Shown: piece after piece, positions 23,756-36,906 of the stretch
Position numbering within the stretch: position 1 is the stretch's first letter
Layout: each line of letters opens with the position of its first letter
From: Diploscapter coronatus
Taxonomy: Eukaryota; Nematoda; Chromadorea; Rhabditida; Rhabditidae
Length of the DNA stretch: 64,000 bases
Direction: 5' to 3'
NCBI GenBank assembly: GCA_964036155.1
Contig: OZ038422.1
Coordinates: 67,231,201-67,295,200 of the forward strand
Position numbers and translations under genes: made by a program
The notes under the pieces: model-generated
The model's input: only the letters and a program-made list of their open reading frames with translations
Told to the model about the DNA's origin: nothing
Databases searched by the model: none

Positions 23756-26700
23756 ATGGAGATAGCAGATGCCGAAACAGGACCGACAAAATACAAATGG
23801 AAGGAGTGGAGGAAGGATCCGAAGTAAGTTCGTTCGTTTTGGAGCAAAAATGTTTAAACTATTCATACATGAGTTTTAAATTTCTAATATCAATTTTCTT
23901 GAAATTCTGTACAGTTGGAACTATGGCATCGAGTGGCAATGATCCTACGAGTTACATCTAAAGTGATTCAAAATAAATGCATGAATCATTTTCTTCAAAA
24001 TATCATTCATTATTCCAAACTTTCATTTGAAACCACGTGAATTCCAAGCAAAGATTTATAATTCAGAAAGCTCCATTTTCTCGTCAAAGTTCTGATCGCT
24101 GCATGTGTCGCATTTCTGATATGGGCCATTTTAGCCACAGCAATTCGACCGAGGAAAAGGCCAGAACCGAGTCCGCCTGATGTAAATCAGGCTTTCGAAA
24201 TCAAGCAAACCATTACTGAAGATTTCCAGAATCGTCGATCCTCGCTTCCATTTCGACCTCGAAGTTCTACTGCTCGATACAAAAAGGCTGCAGTTGTTAC
24301 AGACCACGGCATTTGCAGTGAAATCGGAAGGTGTTTTATTCTTTTCTGGAAGAGCCAAATAGATTATTACAAATGACGTTTCGTCTATTGAATATATCCA
24401 GCAAAAATAAGCCAGAATAACACATTTATCCATTTATCTTGAACTGTCTGTGAATAAATATTCAGGAACATCCTTCTGACTGGTGGCAATGCCGTTGATG
24501 CGGCGATATCAGCAACTTTGTGTATCGGAGTGACAAATCCATTCGCGAGTGGACTGGGTGGTGGGGCCTTCATCAATATCTACTCAAAGTACGGCTATGC
24601 GCTATCCTTACACATGAAAATACTAGTGATTCAGAAAGAATAAAAAGTGCTCGTTCATCAATGCGAGAGAAGTGGCGCCACAGAAAGCAACTTCAGATAT
24701 GTTTGCAAACAACAACACTGAAGCATCGACATACGGTAGGCAGAGAGTCAAGACTCGAGATAATTCGCAGTATTCAATTTCAGGCTATTTATCTGTGGCA
24801 GTACCGGGTGAACTACACGGTCTTTGGACGGCATATCGACTCTATGGGTCAAAGGTTGGCGGATTTCGTCTTTAGTACCGCATTTTTATATTTCAAGAAA
24901 GTGACATGGCAAGAAATAGTCGAACCCGTAGCAGATCTGGCAGAAAATGGATTCCCGATGTCTAGAATCGTGAGCACCGATTTGGAGAAATTTATGAAGC
25001 CGATAGAAAATAGACCCGATATAGCTCATCTCAAGTAAGAGGTTTCGATAACAATCAAAATTACTGAAATTTTCGAGGAAAAACTAATGACTGAGAACAT
25101 TTTCAGGGCAGCATTAACGAATCCGATCACGAATGAATATTACAAAGAAGGAGAAATCGTGATTTACGCGAGTCTTGGAAAAACGTTAAGACGAATCGCA
25201 AAGGCCCGAGATCCTTCATACTCGTTCTATAAAGGAGATATTGCAAGGGAGATTGTGAAAGAGTTCGCTGCCGGAAATGGAATTATTGGGAAAGCAGATC
25301 TGACTTCGTACAGTAGCGCTATTCAGGAGCCTCTTGTTGCGAAAATTAAAGTATGCAAACATTCATCAGAACGAAAGTCACTTTAGGAGATATCCATAAT
25401 ACGGCTAGAAATGGGAAGATCAGTTTTATACTGACGAGATAATAGTTTTTGGAGTTAGAAACTTGGGAAATTAGCAAATTTTCCGATATAAAATTGCTGG
25501 AATTCACTAGATTTCAGAATTTAAATCTCTGCGGCGGCGCTCCACCATCTTCGTTTGCAATCACACAACTCATTGCTAGAATTATCGAAGGTTAACTTAT
25601 GACGGCTATGAAAACCATGTTCAAACTTTAGCGAAATATGGTGACGAGAAAATCGAGGATAATGCAGAATTCTATCATTATCTGATCGAAGCTGAGAAAT
25701 TCGCGTATGGATTGAGAGCCGATATGGGAGATGCGATGTTCTCGAACGAATCACTATCCTTGGCCAAAAATCTGACTGGAATGTAGGAAGATGATGAATG
25801 ACGGAAATTATGTGGATGATTTGAGGGATATTGTAACTCTGATCAAGAAAAGATTGAAAGATGAATCATCTGCTGACAGATCTTTCTATTCATTGTCCTC
25901 AACTACTTCTGCACCTAGTGAAGATCACGGTACTTCACAGATTTGTGTGGTTGACATGGAAGGCAACGCTGTTTCCATTACATCGTCGACAAACACAGAG
26001 TAGTATTCAAGAAGATATTTGCGAAATCATCAATTGTGCTGCTTATAGATTCGGATCAAAAATGCTCTCGCCAACATTGGGCCTCATTTGGAACAATCAA
26101 ATGGACGACTTCTCATCTCCAAACATGGTCAATCATTGGGGCTATGCACCGTCTCAGGTATAAAAATCTGTAGAAGAGAGAATATACTCCGACTTTTCAG
26201 GCGAATATGATAGCTCCGGGGAAACACCCCATGTCGAGTATGAGTCCTGTAATTGCGTACGATCAAAATGGCGAGGTTGGAAGGGAATTTCGACGAAGAT
26301 CAACAAAATAAACGACTTGTTTAGGTCATTATGGTAGCTGGAGCTAATGGAGGCTCTAAGATAATTTCAACCACTGCTCAAATTATTATTCGTGGATTGT
26401 TGTTAAGACAGGATGTTGCCAGAACTGGTATGAATTGTCAGACTGAGTATCGTCTCACAAGCTCGAAAATTAATCCTAATCGGGAGAAAGACATAAAAAT
26501 GAAATGGAACTCTTCTAGCTATCAATTCAGCTATTCTTTAGTTCCCATAATTCCTATTCTTTAACCAACAACCAAGGAAAAGATCTGGATTTCAAATGAA
26601 TCCCCATTTCAGTTGACTCTCCTCGAGTCCACAATCAGCTCTTCCCCGGTGAAACTCTGGTTGAAAGGGGGTTCGACGATGAACTTCGCAAGGAATTAGA

Positions 26701-26839
26701 AGATGAACACAAACAGAAGGTGACTACTTCTGAAGGGCTGCTGGGAGTGGGGAATGTGATCATGCGGCTGAGGGACAGTAGTTTGGCTGCTGCTGCTGAT
26801 TGGAGGAGACAGAGCAACGTTTATCCAGCGGGGTGGTGA
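23756..26839 (+). CDS. Gamma-glutamyltransferase (GGT), with 4-bp interruption
   Basis: Cell-surface enzyme that removes the gamma-glutamyl group from glutathione and its conjugates; matures by self-cleavage at a Thr. Exons: 23756-23823, 24067-24330, 24466-24588, 24635-24735, 24784-24854, 24898-25034, 25107-25350, 25518-25590, 25632-25999, 26049-26157, 26201-26275, 26325-26427, 26613-26839. Seen: cytoplasmic N-terminus, type II anchor [55 protein letters not shown], the cleavage site DHG-T (Thr about residue 460), [15 protein letters not shown] and PGKHPMSSM. At 25783-25786 the bases GTAG bring a stop and shift the frame; without them the reading continues through conserved sequence (652 aa). 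Either an assembly error or a broken gene. It starts about 290 bp after MTP, compatible with a shared operon. Confidence 0.88.
23915..23942 (+). other. Possible alternative last exon of GGT
   Basis: Follows a tctgtacag acceptor within GGT intron 1. Joined to exon 1 it reads NWNYGIEWQ and stops. An AATAAA at 23972-23977 lies 30 bp after the stop. The product would be a 31-residue peptide lacking the membrane anchor. Inferred only. Confidence 0.35.
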
Positions 26840-28172
26840 TGTAGGACTTTTAAATGTCATAAATTTATGTAGCCAATTTTAATTAGCTTGCTTGGGGCGA
26901 TATTTTCTTGTTTTTTCAATCAATAGAACACTATTTGGAAAATTTAGTTGAATCTTTGAACTGTCGTGAGCTTCGTAAATTTGATCTCGTGTTGTGCTGT
27001 AGTTGTAGAGCTTTAAATAAAATCAATTTCTAGAGAGTTAGTACTTCTGAGATACATTATTCAACGCAAGAAAATAATAGATGATAAATAAATAAATTCG
27101 ACAATTCAGACGATATAATTTTACAGGTTAGTTTGAATTGCACTTTCGAAAGGGACCGTATTAGATTGTGTGAGAGTAAGTGCGTGGTAACAATAAACTA
27201 TTTGCTGAAGATCAACCTAATATGCAACATTTGCCAGCATGTGCTACCTATAACCTGACAAACCACGTCAATCGGGGATAAAATATTCGGCGAAAAAGAA
27301 AAGAAACACCGAGTATTGTAATAAGGCAGACGACCATTGGACTATTACATTTTTTTCTGATTCCTTGATATAGGAAATTTTAGTCATTGTAAGATTTTAG
27401 GATTTATTCTAACTAGAGAGCGAAAAAAAATTTAACATTTTAGATTCTGAATTCTTTAAACACTACCCCAGAACTTGTCTTGAGAAAATCGAAATTGGTA
27501 ATGCTTTTTTTCGAATAAGGGTAATTGCTCAAACTAATCAATTTTGAGACCAAGCTAGACTCGAGAAAAATGTTGAAATAGTACTATAAATAGCATTGCG
27601 ATTTTTAGTAAAAAAAATCTAAAAATAAAAACAACGAAAAACAGCAAGTGAAGACGTGTGAATCGGGAATCCGAGCGAATTTATCCGATTTCGGAAGCAT
27701 TTTCTAAGAATAAAGGAGAAATTAGATAAATTTCAGAATGAATTGGCGAATAGATTTTGCTGAAAAAGCAACACTGCGTTTTGACTCTTCTAGAGAAACA
27801 TCGACAACATCGTCTTAAAGCTTGTGTGGAGATATATTCTGATGGAAAATAAGATCATGAACGAAAAAAATAAAAAAGATCAAAATAAACGAGGAGAAAT
27901 GGATATGCAACCATTTGACAAAATGCAGCAATGCGAAATGTTTCGCGTCATTTCTGCCAGTAACGGTTTTCATTTCTCACGTTTCGTGTCAATTGTTTCT
28001 GGATATTCCTGAATTTTTGTTGAAGTTTCTTGAATTTCTGACGTCACTTTGTGTCGACTGTTGAGTCAGCACTTTCTAGAACATCTTGTAGCATTGTTCC
28101 GTTCGAAATTTGTTCTTTTTTTTTTCTTGAAACTGATTCAAAATCCCAAAAAATCCGCCTTTCAGCCCAAAA
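26840..28172. other. Intergenic, no gene recognised
   Basis: AT-rich. It contains a GGT poly(A) signal (AATAAA 27016-27021) and the upstream region of the HECT ligase gene. No convincing frame or repeat was seen. Confidence 0.6.
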
Positions 28173-31100
28173 ATGTCAGACACTTCAAATCCGCCACCTG
28201 ATGATCCTGACTCGGAAGACTCGCAGATGGACGATGAAAACGAGACAGATTTGGAAGGAGAAACTGAAGAAGACGAGGACATGGACCGAGAAATGGACGG
28301 GGACACTGAGGACACTGAAGGAGAGGGGGACGACGAGTCGATGCACGAAGTCGAGAGAGAGGAAGCGCCCTCGGAGAGACACAGGATCCGTCTGGGTGAG
28401 TGGGCGAGGATAGACATGCAGATGAAGGGGTTTACTGTATTTCACAGCCACTACACTTATATACTGCATGCTCTTTTTGCACAAAATACCTGACGTTTGT
28501 GCACAAAGTGGATGATGGAATGCGCTGGATAATGGAGATGCTTTATTGTTGATATTGAAGATGAGAATCTGATGGGAATGGTCGAAGGACTGCAAAGCGC
28601 TGATGAGCAGAGACAGGCAGAGGCTGCAGACCAATTGGCCGCCGTCCTGCTCATGGCCAATGAGGACACGCTTCCGCCACATTTGCCTGTCAGGTTAGGC
28701 ATTTCAAACTGATTCAAAACGCGGCAGTTCTAATCACAAAACTTGCTGGAAGCAGTATCCTCACTTGTTTCTACCTAACAGTCGATGATAATACAAGTTT
28801 TGAGAATAATTCTCGAAAAGAAATCAAGTGTTTTCATATGAATTCCAGTCGGACACAAAGTTCAATCGATTTTTCAGAGAGATGACTGATGCCCTGATGA
28901 GGATGCTGCGGAAAGAGCACAACTTCGAGCTGATGTTGACGGCGGCGCGTTGTCTGCGCAATCTGCTGGAGGCCTTCCCGCGTGCCCATCCGGTCGTCGT
29001 CCAGGCCACGCCCATCCTTCTCCACAAGGTCTGTCCTCTTCTATGTCATTGACCATTGATAATTGATAATGCATTGCACTTGCAGATGAGGAGCATCGAG
29101 TGCATCGACATTGCAGAGCAGGCCCTCGTCACTCTCGAAGACCTGTCCAGAAGGAACCACGCGAAGGCCATCATGATCAATGTCAGTCATTTCTGTCTGA
29201 TACTTGTGTGTGTAATACAAAAGCATTTCCCTTTTCATCCATTCATCCATTCAATCTACTCCCTTTTCAGGACGGCATCTCCGCGTGCATCGAGCATATC
29301 GACTTCTTCCCTCTGTCCTCACAGCGTCTGGCTTTCCGTCTGGCCGCCAACTGTGCTGCCTTCCTTTCTCCTCTCCACTTCCACCTCGTCAAGCAGCAGC
29401 TCCCTCAGCTCGCTGAACGCCTTTTCTGTGGTTAGTCCTTCTTCCCTCCCTTCCGTCTGCATTCATCATTCAATGTTCTTGCAGAAGACGGCAAGTGTCT
29501 GGAGTCCATCTGCCAGTTCTTCTCGCGACTCGTCGAAAATGTCAAATACGATCCGCAGAAACTCAGGGAAATTGCTGGGAAGAATCACAGGTAGTATTTG
29601 AAATTGTGTACAGGAGCATTTCTAAAATTCCAGACTGCTCGTGATCGTGCAGCAACTTCTGTCGACCCATCAGAGCAGCAACCAACTGCCAGCTCCAATC
29701 TTCTTCGGTCTCCTTCGAATGGTCCATTCCATGGCTCGTTCCTGTCCTGATTTGGCTGCTGCACTCATTCTGTTGGACTATCACGTGAGTTGTTATGGAA
29801 AGAAGAACTTATGAATGATGGATTTCATAGAAAGGATAGGTATGTCTAGGAAGAAGCATGCGAGCAGACTCACTTTCAATTGTATATGAAACTGCTCATT
29901 CTACACATCCAATCGCTGATATATTGCAGACGACTCTGAAGACGTTGCTGGTGAAGAATCCTTCCGGGAAAGAAGAATTGAACACGGACAAAAGCACAGA
30001 AGAATTGGCAGAGCGACCTGTCGAACAACTCGAGGATTTGGTTGCCTTGGCTGCGTGAGTTTTCTTCACTTTTTCAAAAATGTAAACCACGTTCCCTCCT
30101 GTTCCGAACAAACGGAGGAAGAATGTTTCGTTTTTAGTCTGTTAATGGTTATTATCTTCACAACAATCAAAATTCCCACTTTTCTTGCAGCGAATTGTCG
30201 CCCAGCCTGCCCTCCTCGGGCATTTTCCAAATCGATGAACTCGCCTTCGCACAACTCAAATCCTCTCCTCCCGTCGTCTGGTTCTGGAAGGACGACAGTC
30301 AGCAGTGGAACCCGTTCAGACCCGAGGCCATTCCCAGTCTCGAGAGGGGAAAGGTCTGCTGCCTGCACTTGCTGACTGGGAGACATTCCATTTGTTGCAG
30401 ACAGCCGGGGCGAGTAGAATTGTGCTGGAGATGGGGGAAAACGTGTACTTCTTGAATTTGGACGCGATGACGCAGATGAATGCGACCAGCGGCAAAATCA
30501 GGCAGATCAAGAGGGAGATCAGCAGGAATGACGGTATGATAGAAACATCCTATTTTGAACTAGTGTTTTTGCAAAGACACAACACTAAATATTCTCGATT
30601 CATCTGAATACCACCTATTTCAGCCTCCGCAGCCGAAGACGACCGTCTCATTCTACTGCGTTCATCCCCATCCCTGCAGGAGTCGGTGCTGTCCTGTCTG
30701 CTGTCGCCCCTCACGCAACTGGCTCTGCAATCCTCCTCTCTGTCTCTTCGTCTCGAGTGCCTTCGTTGTCTGTCCCGCTTCATCTTCTCCTCTTCAGCGC
30801 CTTCCCTGCATTCCCTCCTCAGCTCCATTCCTCTGTCTTTGCTCGTCGCCTCTGCATTTTCCTCGTCCATCGACGACAATGTCAGCCTCATCTCTGCCGC
30901 TCTGCAGCTCGTCCACATTCTCCTCGAGGCAAGTCTTTCATTATGTGAGAAGATCAACGATGATCAAGATATTTGTATGTTGAAAGAAGAATAAAATAGA
31001 AATTGAATCTTAAGTTGAAAAGGCGGATGAAGGGACCTTCAATCTTGTCCACGATAATATGTTTCAGAAGTTGCCATCTGTATATGGCCCTTTGTTGCGA

Positions 31101-34100
31101 AAGGAGGGAGTGACTCACGAAATTGGCAAATTGGCTGCAGCCCTGAAAGAAGAGATAAAGTGCAAAAGGCAGTCGAGTTCGTCTGTAGAAGACATCAAAC
31201 AGGTTGGCAGTGGATTATTGTTTTTTTTTTGAAGAATAGGTTCTTAAAATGGCAAGAAAGGCATACGTTGATACAATTGTAAAATTTCGAGATTGTTTAC
31301 TGCAAGAGCCGAAGTAAATGATTAATTTGTATTCGGAGTTGAGGTTCTGAGTTTTCCAAAATTTAACTTACATGAAGAAGTAAAACATTTATTTTATTTG
31401 CAGGAGAAGGGTCGAACGAAGAAATCGAAGAAGAAGAAACTGGAAAAGGCAGTGGAAGAAGCTGAAAATGGAACGGGAAATGGGAGTGGGGAAGACGAGC
31501 CGATTGCTGCCAGGACAAGGAAGAGGAGCAGTCCAGAGAGGTGGGAAGGTTATCGTAACTTGAACGACCCTACAAGCCTTATTCTTTGGAATATGAAGAA
31601 AAGAGCTGAAATTCTTTCATCATTAACTTTTCTCGTCTTCTCATAAGCGATAACTTCTCGATATTTTTTAAAATTCAACTCCTTACAGTTCGAATTCGTC
31701 AAAGAGCAGCAACAGCAGCACAGCGAGCAGTAAGGTGTCTCGTCTGAAATTGTCCTCGACTCCCCTGTCTTCTCGCTCTGCCACTGCCTCTACAGGCACA
31801 TCGCAGGCTGCAACAGAACCAGGTCCCTCGTCCAGTTCTGCTCCGTCCTCTCCTCTTTTTCCCTCGTCCTCTACAGCCCCTGCTCAGCCAGTCAATCAGC
31901 AGAGGAACTCGACCATTCCCGAGTCTGATTCCAATCCCAATCTCATTGTCAGAAACATCCTGGATCAAATTGGTTGGCTATTTCTCATCTACATTCGAAA
32001 TTCTTTGAAATTTCTAATGTAGAGAATTCAGTCATATGCAATTCTTCCCTATTTCAGCAACGGCCTCAGGCCTGCCCTCTCGATTCTCGTCGTTCGCGCC
32101 AATGTCCTCTGCAGAAAATGCGCCCACTGCCCTGTCCACTCGCAACATCGACAGAATCAAAGTCTGGATTCGGGAACAGGGTGAGTTGTTCGTTCATTCC
32201 TTGCTTCTTTCTTTATTCGTCAAACTGATTTCAGCCGAGCAAATCATGCAGCAGCATTTCAAGGAGGAAGAGAACGGATCTGTGCTGGAAGCTCTGAGCC
32301 AGATTGCAAAGGAATTGAGCAGCAGAAATGAGGACAGAGGGATCGATCCGATTCTGCAGCTCTACAACACTCTCAAACAGGCTGGACTTCAGATCTTTGA
32401 ATGGAGGAGAATCAATAACATGAAAACTTTCATATTCAATTTTCTATCTAAAATTCCAACAAGAACTTCGATAGCAGCAACTTTGCTTTTTTCTGTGTTT
32501 TGCCAACAGCAATGAAAGAATATTCTAGCACCTAGGTTTTCGTATTTGATCATAAAATTCCCAAATGTTTCAAAAATTCACGAAAATAAGGCAGCATTTC
32601 GTCCATCTTTGGCTAGATGCGATATTCTCATTTAGCACTTATCGTTTGCAGGATTCCGTCTCTGCGTTCGAATTGGCGCACTCCGGTCTGCTGACCGCTC
32701 TGCTCGAACACCTCACTTCTGAAGACGAGCAAATTCTGCCGCAGAGACTCGACAGACTGCGCAGATTCGCACAAGTCTTCTTGCATTTGACGGTTCGTTT
32801 TCTTTCATTCATATCCAATTCATCTTCTTTCCTTCCAGCCGGAGAGCCTTTCCCCTTCCACTTCGGACGACTCGTTTGCTGTGTTCTCTTCGCTTATTTC
32901 CAAAGTGCTGGCAGCGATCGCGCAGCTCGAGCAGTTTCAAGTCAAGGTGGGTGGACGTGAAATAATGAACTGACGAAATCGAAAACATGCCTGAATAAAA
33001 TAAAACGAAAAAACATGCAGAATCTTTCATTGTTGATGAAACGTGAGTGCATGATTTGCAGCTGCACGACAACGGAGGAATTGCGTCAGGCGGAGGTGGA
33101 AACGAGATTCTGAGAGGGACACAGGCCGTCAGACACATTCAGACTAACCAGATCAAGGTGGGAATTGCTGACTTCTCGTCGTTGTTAATGAAATCGAACT
33201 TGCTCTTGTGCACAATTCCTATTTCTACACTCATTTCACGTAAGATCTTTAATACGAATCCACCCATTTTCAGTTAACACTACGTCGTCACCCGGACTGC
33301 AAGGACCTGCAGGAATATCGCAGAGAGGGAAGCAGCTCCATAAAGGTGGGGGATTCTCCTTGACTAGTGGATTTTGTAGTTGTCAAAGACGATGTTTTCA
33401 ATTTAATCTTTCGTGATCTCGAAAGTTCATAACAAAATTTTATTTTGCGAAAAAAAAAGTTGGCGGAAATCACGAGAGGCTCTTCAAATCCACCGGAGTT
33501 TAGTATTGCATTTAGCTTTGAAAGATGCTGATTATGGAATGGACTACTTTGCAGATAGATGGATTGGCCTCAGTACATTCGATCGAGAGATTCCTCTGCC
33601 AAAAGGGAATTACTCAGATGGAGGGTCAGGCAGAGCAGGCAGCAGCTGGAGCGGAGGAGCGACACAGAAGGAGGAATGTCGGAGTGCAGATTATGATTGG
33701 CAACACGCCTCTGCCCAGCGATTGGAGTGTTCTGCAGGTGGGTGATTAGAGTTACAAATCAGTCATTTATGATATTTCCAGTTATTATTGAATTTCTCAA
33801 AATAGGACCTTCATAAGAAACTCCAACGATATCTTTGTCTTCCAGGCTCTTGTCGCGCATGTGCAGCCGCCTCCCGATCAACCCCTGGGAACTTTCTTGC
33901 TTCTCCGCTCGCATCAGCTCTTCTATCGCTCGGTGCCTCCGTCCGAACAGACGCAGACACCTTTCTCTGCCAACCCTAAAGTTCTGCCGAAGGACACTGC
34001 AACGGAGTGCGACAAGGCCATCAATGACAAAATCTGGAAAGGTTTGAAGAGATTTTGCCCTTTTCTTATTACACTAATGAAACTGAGAAAATATTACTTT

Positions 34101-36906
34101 CAAGAATACTCCTATGAAAATACTCTATCCAATTCTTTTCGATTTCAGAAGGTCTGCTCCCTCCCCCATCCAGCCCGCTGTCCCCGTTCCTGTGCTCCTT
34201 ATCTTCTCTCCCCGATTCGCTGCTCTCAGACCCGAGTCTGTCTGCTCTCCAGCTGCTGCGTGTTCTGTTCGGCCTCAATCAGCACTGGTTCTATCTCTTC
34301 GAAGACTACCCAAATCTGCCGACCACTTTCGACCCAATTCTCCCAGCAAAGTAAGTATCGTGAAGAAAAAGTTGAGAATCAAAGACGATTTTCTGCTCTA
34401 AATTCTTATTCACTCCATGATTTCTAAGAGAGTATTGTCTCCTTTCCAGCGTGTTCATTTCGGCGAAGCTATCCTCGAAAGTGACTCGCCAGTTGTCGGA
34501 CTTCATTTCCGTGGCCGCACAGCAGTTCCCTCATTGGACCAAGGAACTCGTCAATTTTGTGTCAGTCTTTCTTCATCAATCTCAGGCTTACTGCCATTAG
34601 ATACTGCAGTACCGTTGTCATTCTTCAGTTGTGGTGTGTTAAGAAACTGTTGAGGTCGTCTTCCAATAATCCTATATAAAGTGGATTTCTCATTTCAGTC
34701 CTTTCGCGTTCTCCTTCTCGCTGCGCCGTTCGTACCTGTGCTTGGTGTGTCTGGGCAGAGACAGGGCCATTTACAATTTCGTCCGACAGAGCGAATCTGA
34801 CCAGAGGGAGAGTGCAGGGAGTGCAGAGCCGAATGGGCGAGTCGCGCACAGAATCGAGAGGAGGAAAGTCGAGGTGCAGAGAGACGCCCTCATTCAGAGC
34901 ACTTTGAAGGCTGTCAATGCCAATTTGGGAGACAGGTGGGTGGATTTGATGTTGAAAGAGTCGGCAAATATCAACATATGACGATTAGAGATGATAGATT
35001 GCATGCAGCTCTCAAATTCAGTTTTCATTCCCAACCAAAATAGAACAATTGCAGAGCTCTGCTGGAAGTGAGCTTCTCAGGCGAGGCAGGCAGTGGATTT
35101 GGACCGACACTCGAATTCTACACGGTCATCGGCAGGGAATTCCAGAAGGTCGATCTCGCCATGTGGTATGGAAAGGAAACCACTAAAGAGGAGGATGCAG
35201 GTAGAGCTTTGTTTCGTTTTTCTTTATTTTATAATCTTGCAGACGGCACATCGACTGAGTACATTCATTGCCCATTCGGTCTGTTCCCACGCGCCCTCCT
35301 CCCTTCTTCAACTCCATCGTCCTCTCTTCTGTTGCATTTCCGGCTGCTCGGTCGTCTTCTGGCCCAATCCCTGGCTGATTCTCGCCTCTTCGACCTGCCT
35401 CTTTCTCCTGTCTTCCTCCACTTTCTTTCCTCCCCCTCCCCTTTTCCCTGCGTCTCTACTTCTACCCATCTGTCTCTGCTCCATCAACTGGACCCGCATC
35501 TGTTCACTTCCCTGCACAATCTGTCCCTCACCCCCGAAGAGGACTTCCTTCATTTGGAAACCTCGTTCACTCTGCCGGGAGAGGAGTCCTTCGAGTTGCT
35601 GCAGGGCGGCAGTTGCAAGCAGGTCGCCAAGCACAACGTCAAACAGTTCATTCAGGTTGGACTTGATGCTTTGAGAATTCAAAGTGACAGAAATGGAGTC
35701 TAATTAGAGATAGATAAAGAAGGATGAAAGAAAATAGAATTGTGCGAAGGATAGACTTTGTTAGTCTGTCATCTAGCTTTTGTCGTTTTACCTTCTCAAA
35801 TTTCCTCCATTTTCAGTTAGTGTCATTCTGGCTGTTGTCGGGAGGAGTGTCAGCCCAGTTCCACGCTCTGCGCAGCGGCTTCTCGCAACTAGTCGACCCT
35901 TCTTTGCTCTGCATCTTCGGGCCTGCAGAACTGGACGAGTTGTTCTGTGGCTGCGGATCGAGTCAAAGCAGCCAGAAGAACTGGAGTCCGACTGCCATCG
36001 CACAGGCCATCAAGCCTGATCACGGGTCAGTGCATATGATTACTGAAGAATAAGTATCTATGAGTTGTGCATAACCTCGATTCTTTACGACGCAAATCCA
36101 ATAGTTTATCTTTGAAATTGTATTCTTAATAACAAACTAAAGCCTATGTCGACTCATTTGCAATAAGTATGCCTTTTTCCTCTAACAATCAATCTACTTC
36201 CAGTTACTCGCACGATTCTCCTCAGATCAAGTGGCTGGTTTCGCAGCTGAGTTCCTTCGACAGAGAGCAGCAGCGCAACTTCGTGCAGTTCGTCACTGGA
36301 TCTCCCAGGTTTGAATCGATTCTTCCCTTCAATTTAATAATACTGAACTTTGAACACATTTTTATTCATAACTGTTCAGACTGCCAGTGGGTGGATTCTC
36401 AGCTCTGTCGCCCCCTCTGACCGTGGCCAGGAAATCCTCGGCCGATGACAGCGAACTGCCCTCTGCCATGACTTGTCTCAACTACCTCAAGGTAGATAAT
36501 TTTTAGATGGATTGTGAAGTATGGAGTAAAAGGTCATTAGTAACTTTTCTCTAACGAGTGAATACATTCCTCTCGAAACGGGAAAAAAGGAGAGGGAATA
36601 TAGAGTTTGGAATTAAAGTACTTGCTTCAAAACTAAAACTGGGAGCATTGTATTTATACATGGAAAATACTTGTAGCCGAATCGTGAGAAGTGGATAAAA
36701 TTGCCACTTCAATATAAGGTTGAGGTTGAATTTTTATGTGGAGTTGAACTGAACTTGATTACATTTGAAAATAGTAGTTTGACTGAAAATTTTTTATTTC
36801 ATACTTATCTTTCACCTTCTAGCTACCACCATATTCCTCGTCCGAAGTGCAGTCCTCACGCGTACTGCTGGCCATTTCCCACAACAAATGCTTCTTTCTT
36901 TCCTAA
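28173..36906 (+). CDS. HECT E3 ubiquitin ligase, TRIP12/UFD4 type
   Basis: Ubiquitin ligase of the ubiquitin-fusion-degradation type. Thirty-one exons: 28173-28395, 28561-28693, 28878-29028, 29086-29181, 29271-29430, 29485-29590, 29634-29784, 29930-30054, 30191-30353, 30401-30533, 30624-30928, 31068-31202, 31404-31540, 31689-31972, 32058-32180, 32235-32380, 32652-32792, 32839-32946, 33062-33157, 33274-33345, 33555-33737, 33846-34041, 34149-34350, 34450-34560, 34699-34935, 35055-35200, 35243-35655, 35817-36025, 36204-36308, 36380-36491, 36823-36906; 4986 nt, 1661 aa. Order: acidic N-terminus (1-75), ARM-like repeats with [15 protein letters not shown] and [20 protein letters not shown] domain ([15 protein letters not shown]), Lys- and Ser-rich spacer, HECT domain from [11 protein letters not shown] to the C-terminus, catalytic Cys1629 (AMTCLNYLK, codon 36474-36476), end CFFLS. 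Shorter than vertebrate TRIP12 (~2000). Introns after 30928 and 32380 have GC donors. Confidence 0.93.

Noticed and set aside
28185..28682. Long minus-strand frames opposite the first exons of the HECT ligase
   Set aside because: Mirror frames of an acidic, low-complexity coding exon; the plus strand carries the supported gene.
35093..35674. 193-codon second plus-strand frame in the HECT domain exon
   Set aside because: Shadow frame of exon 35243-35655 caused by its C/T-rich composition.
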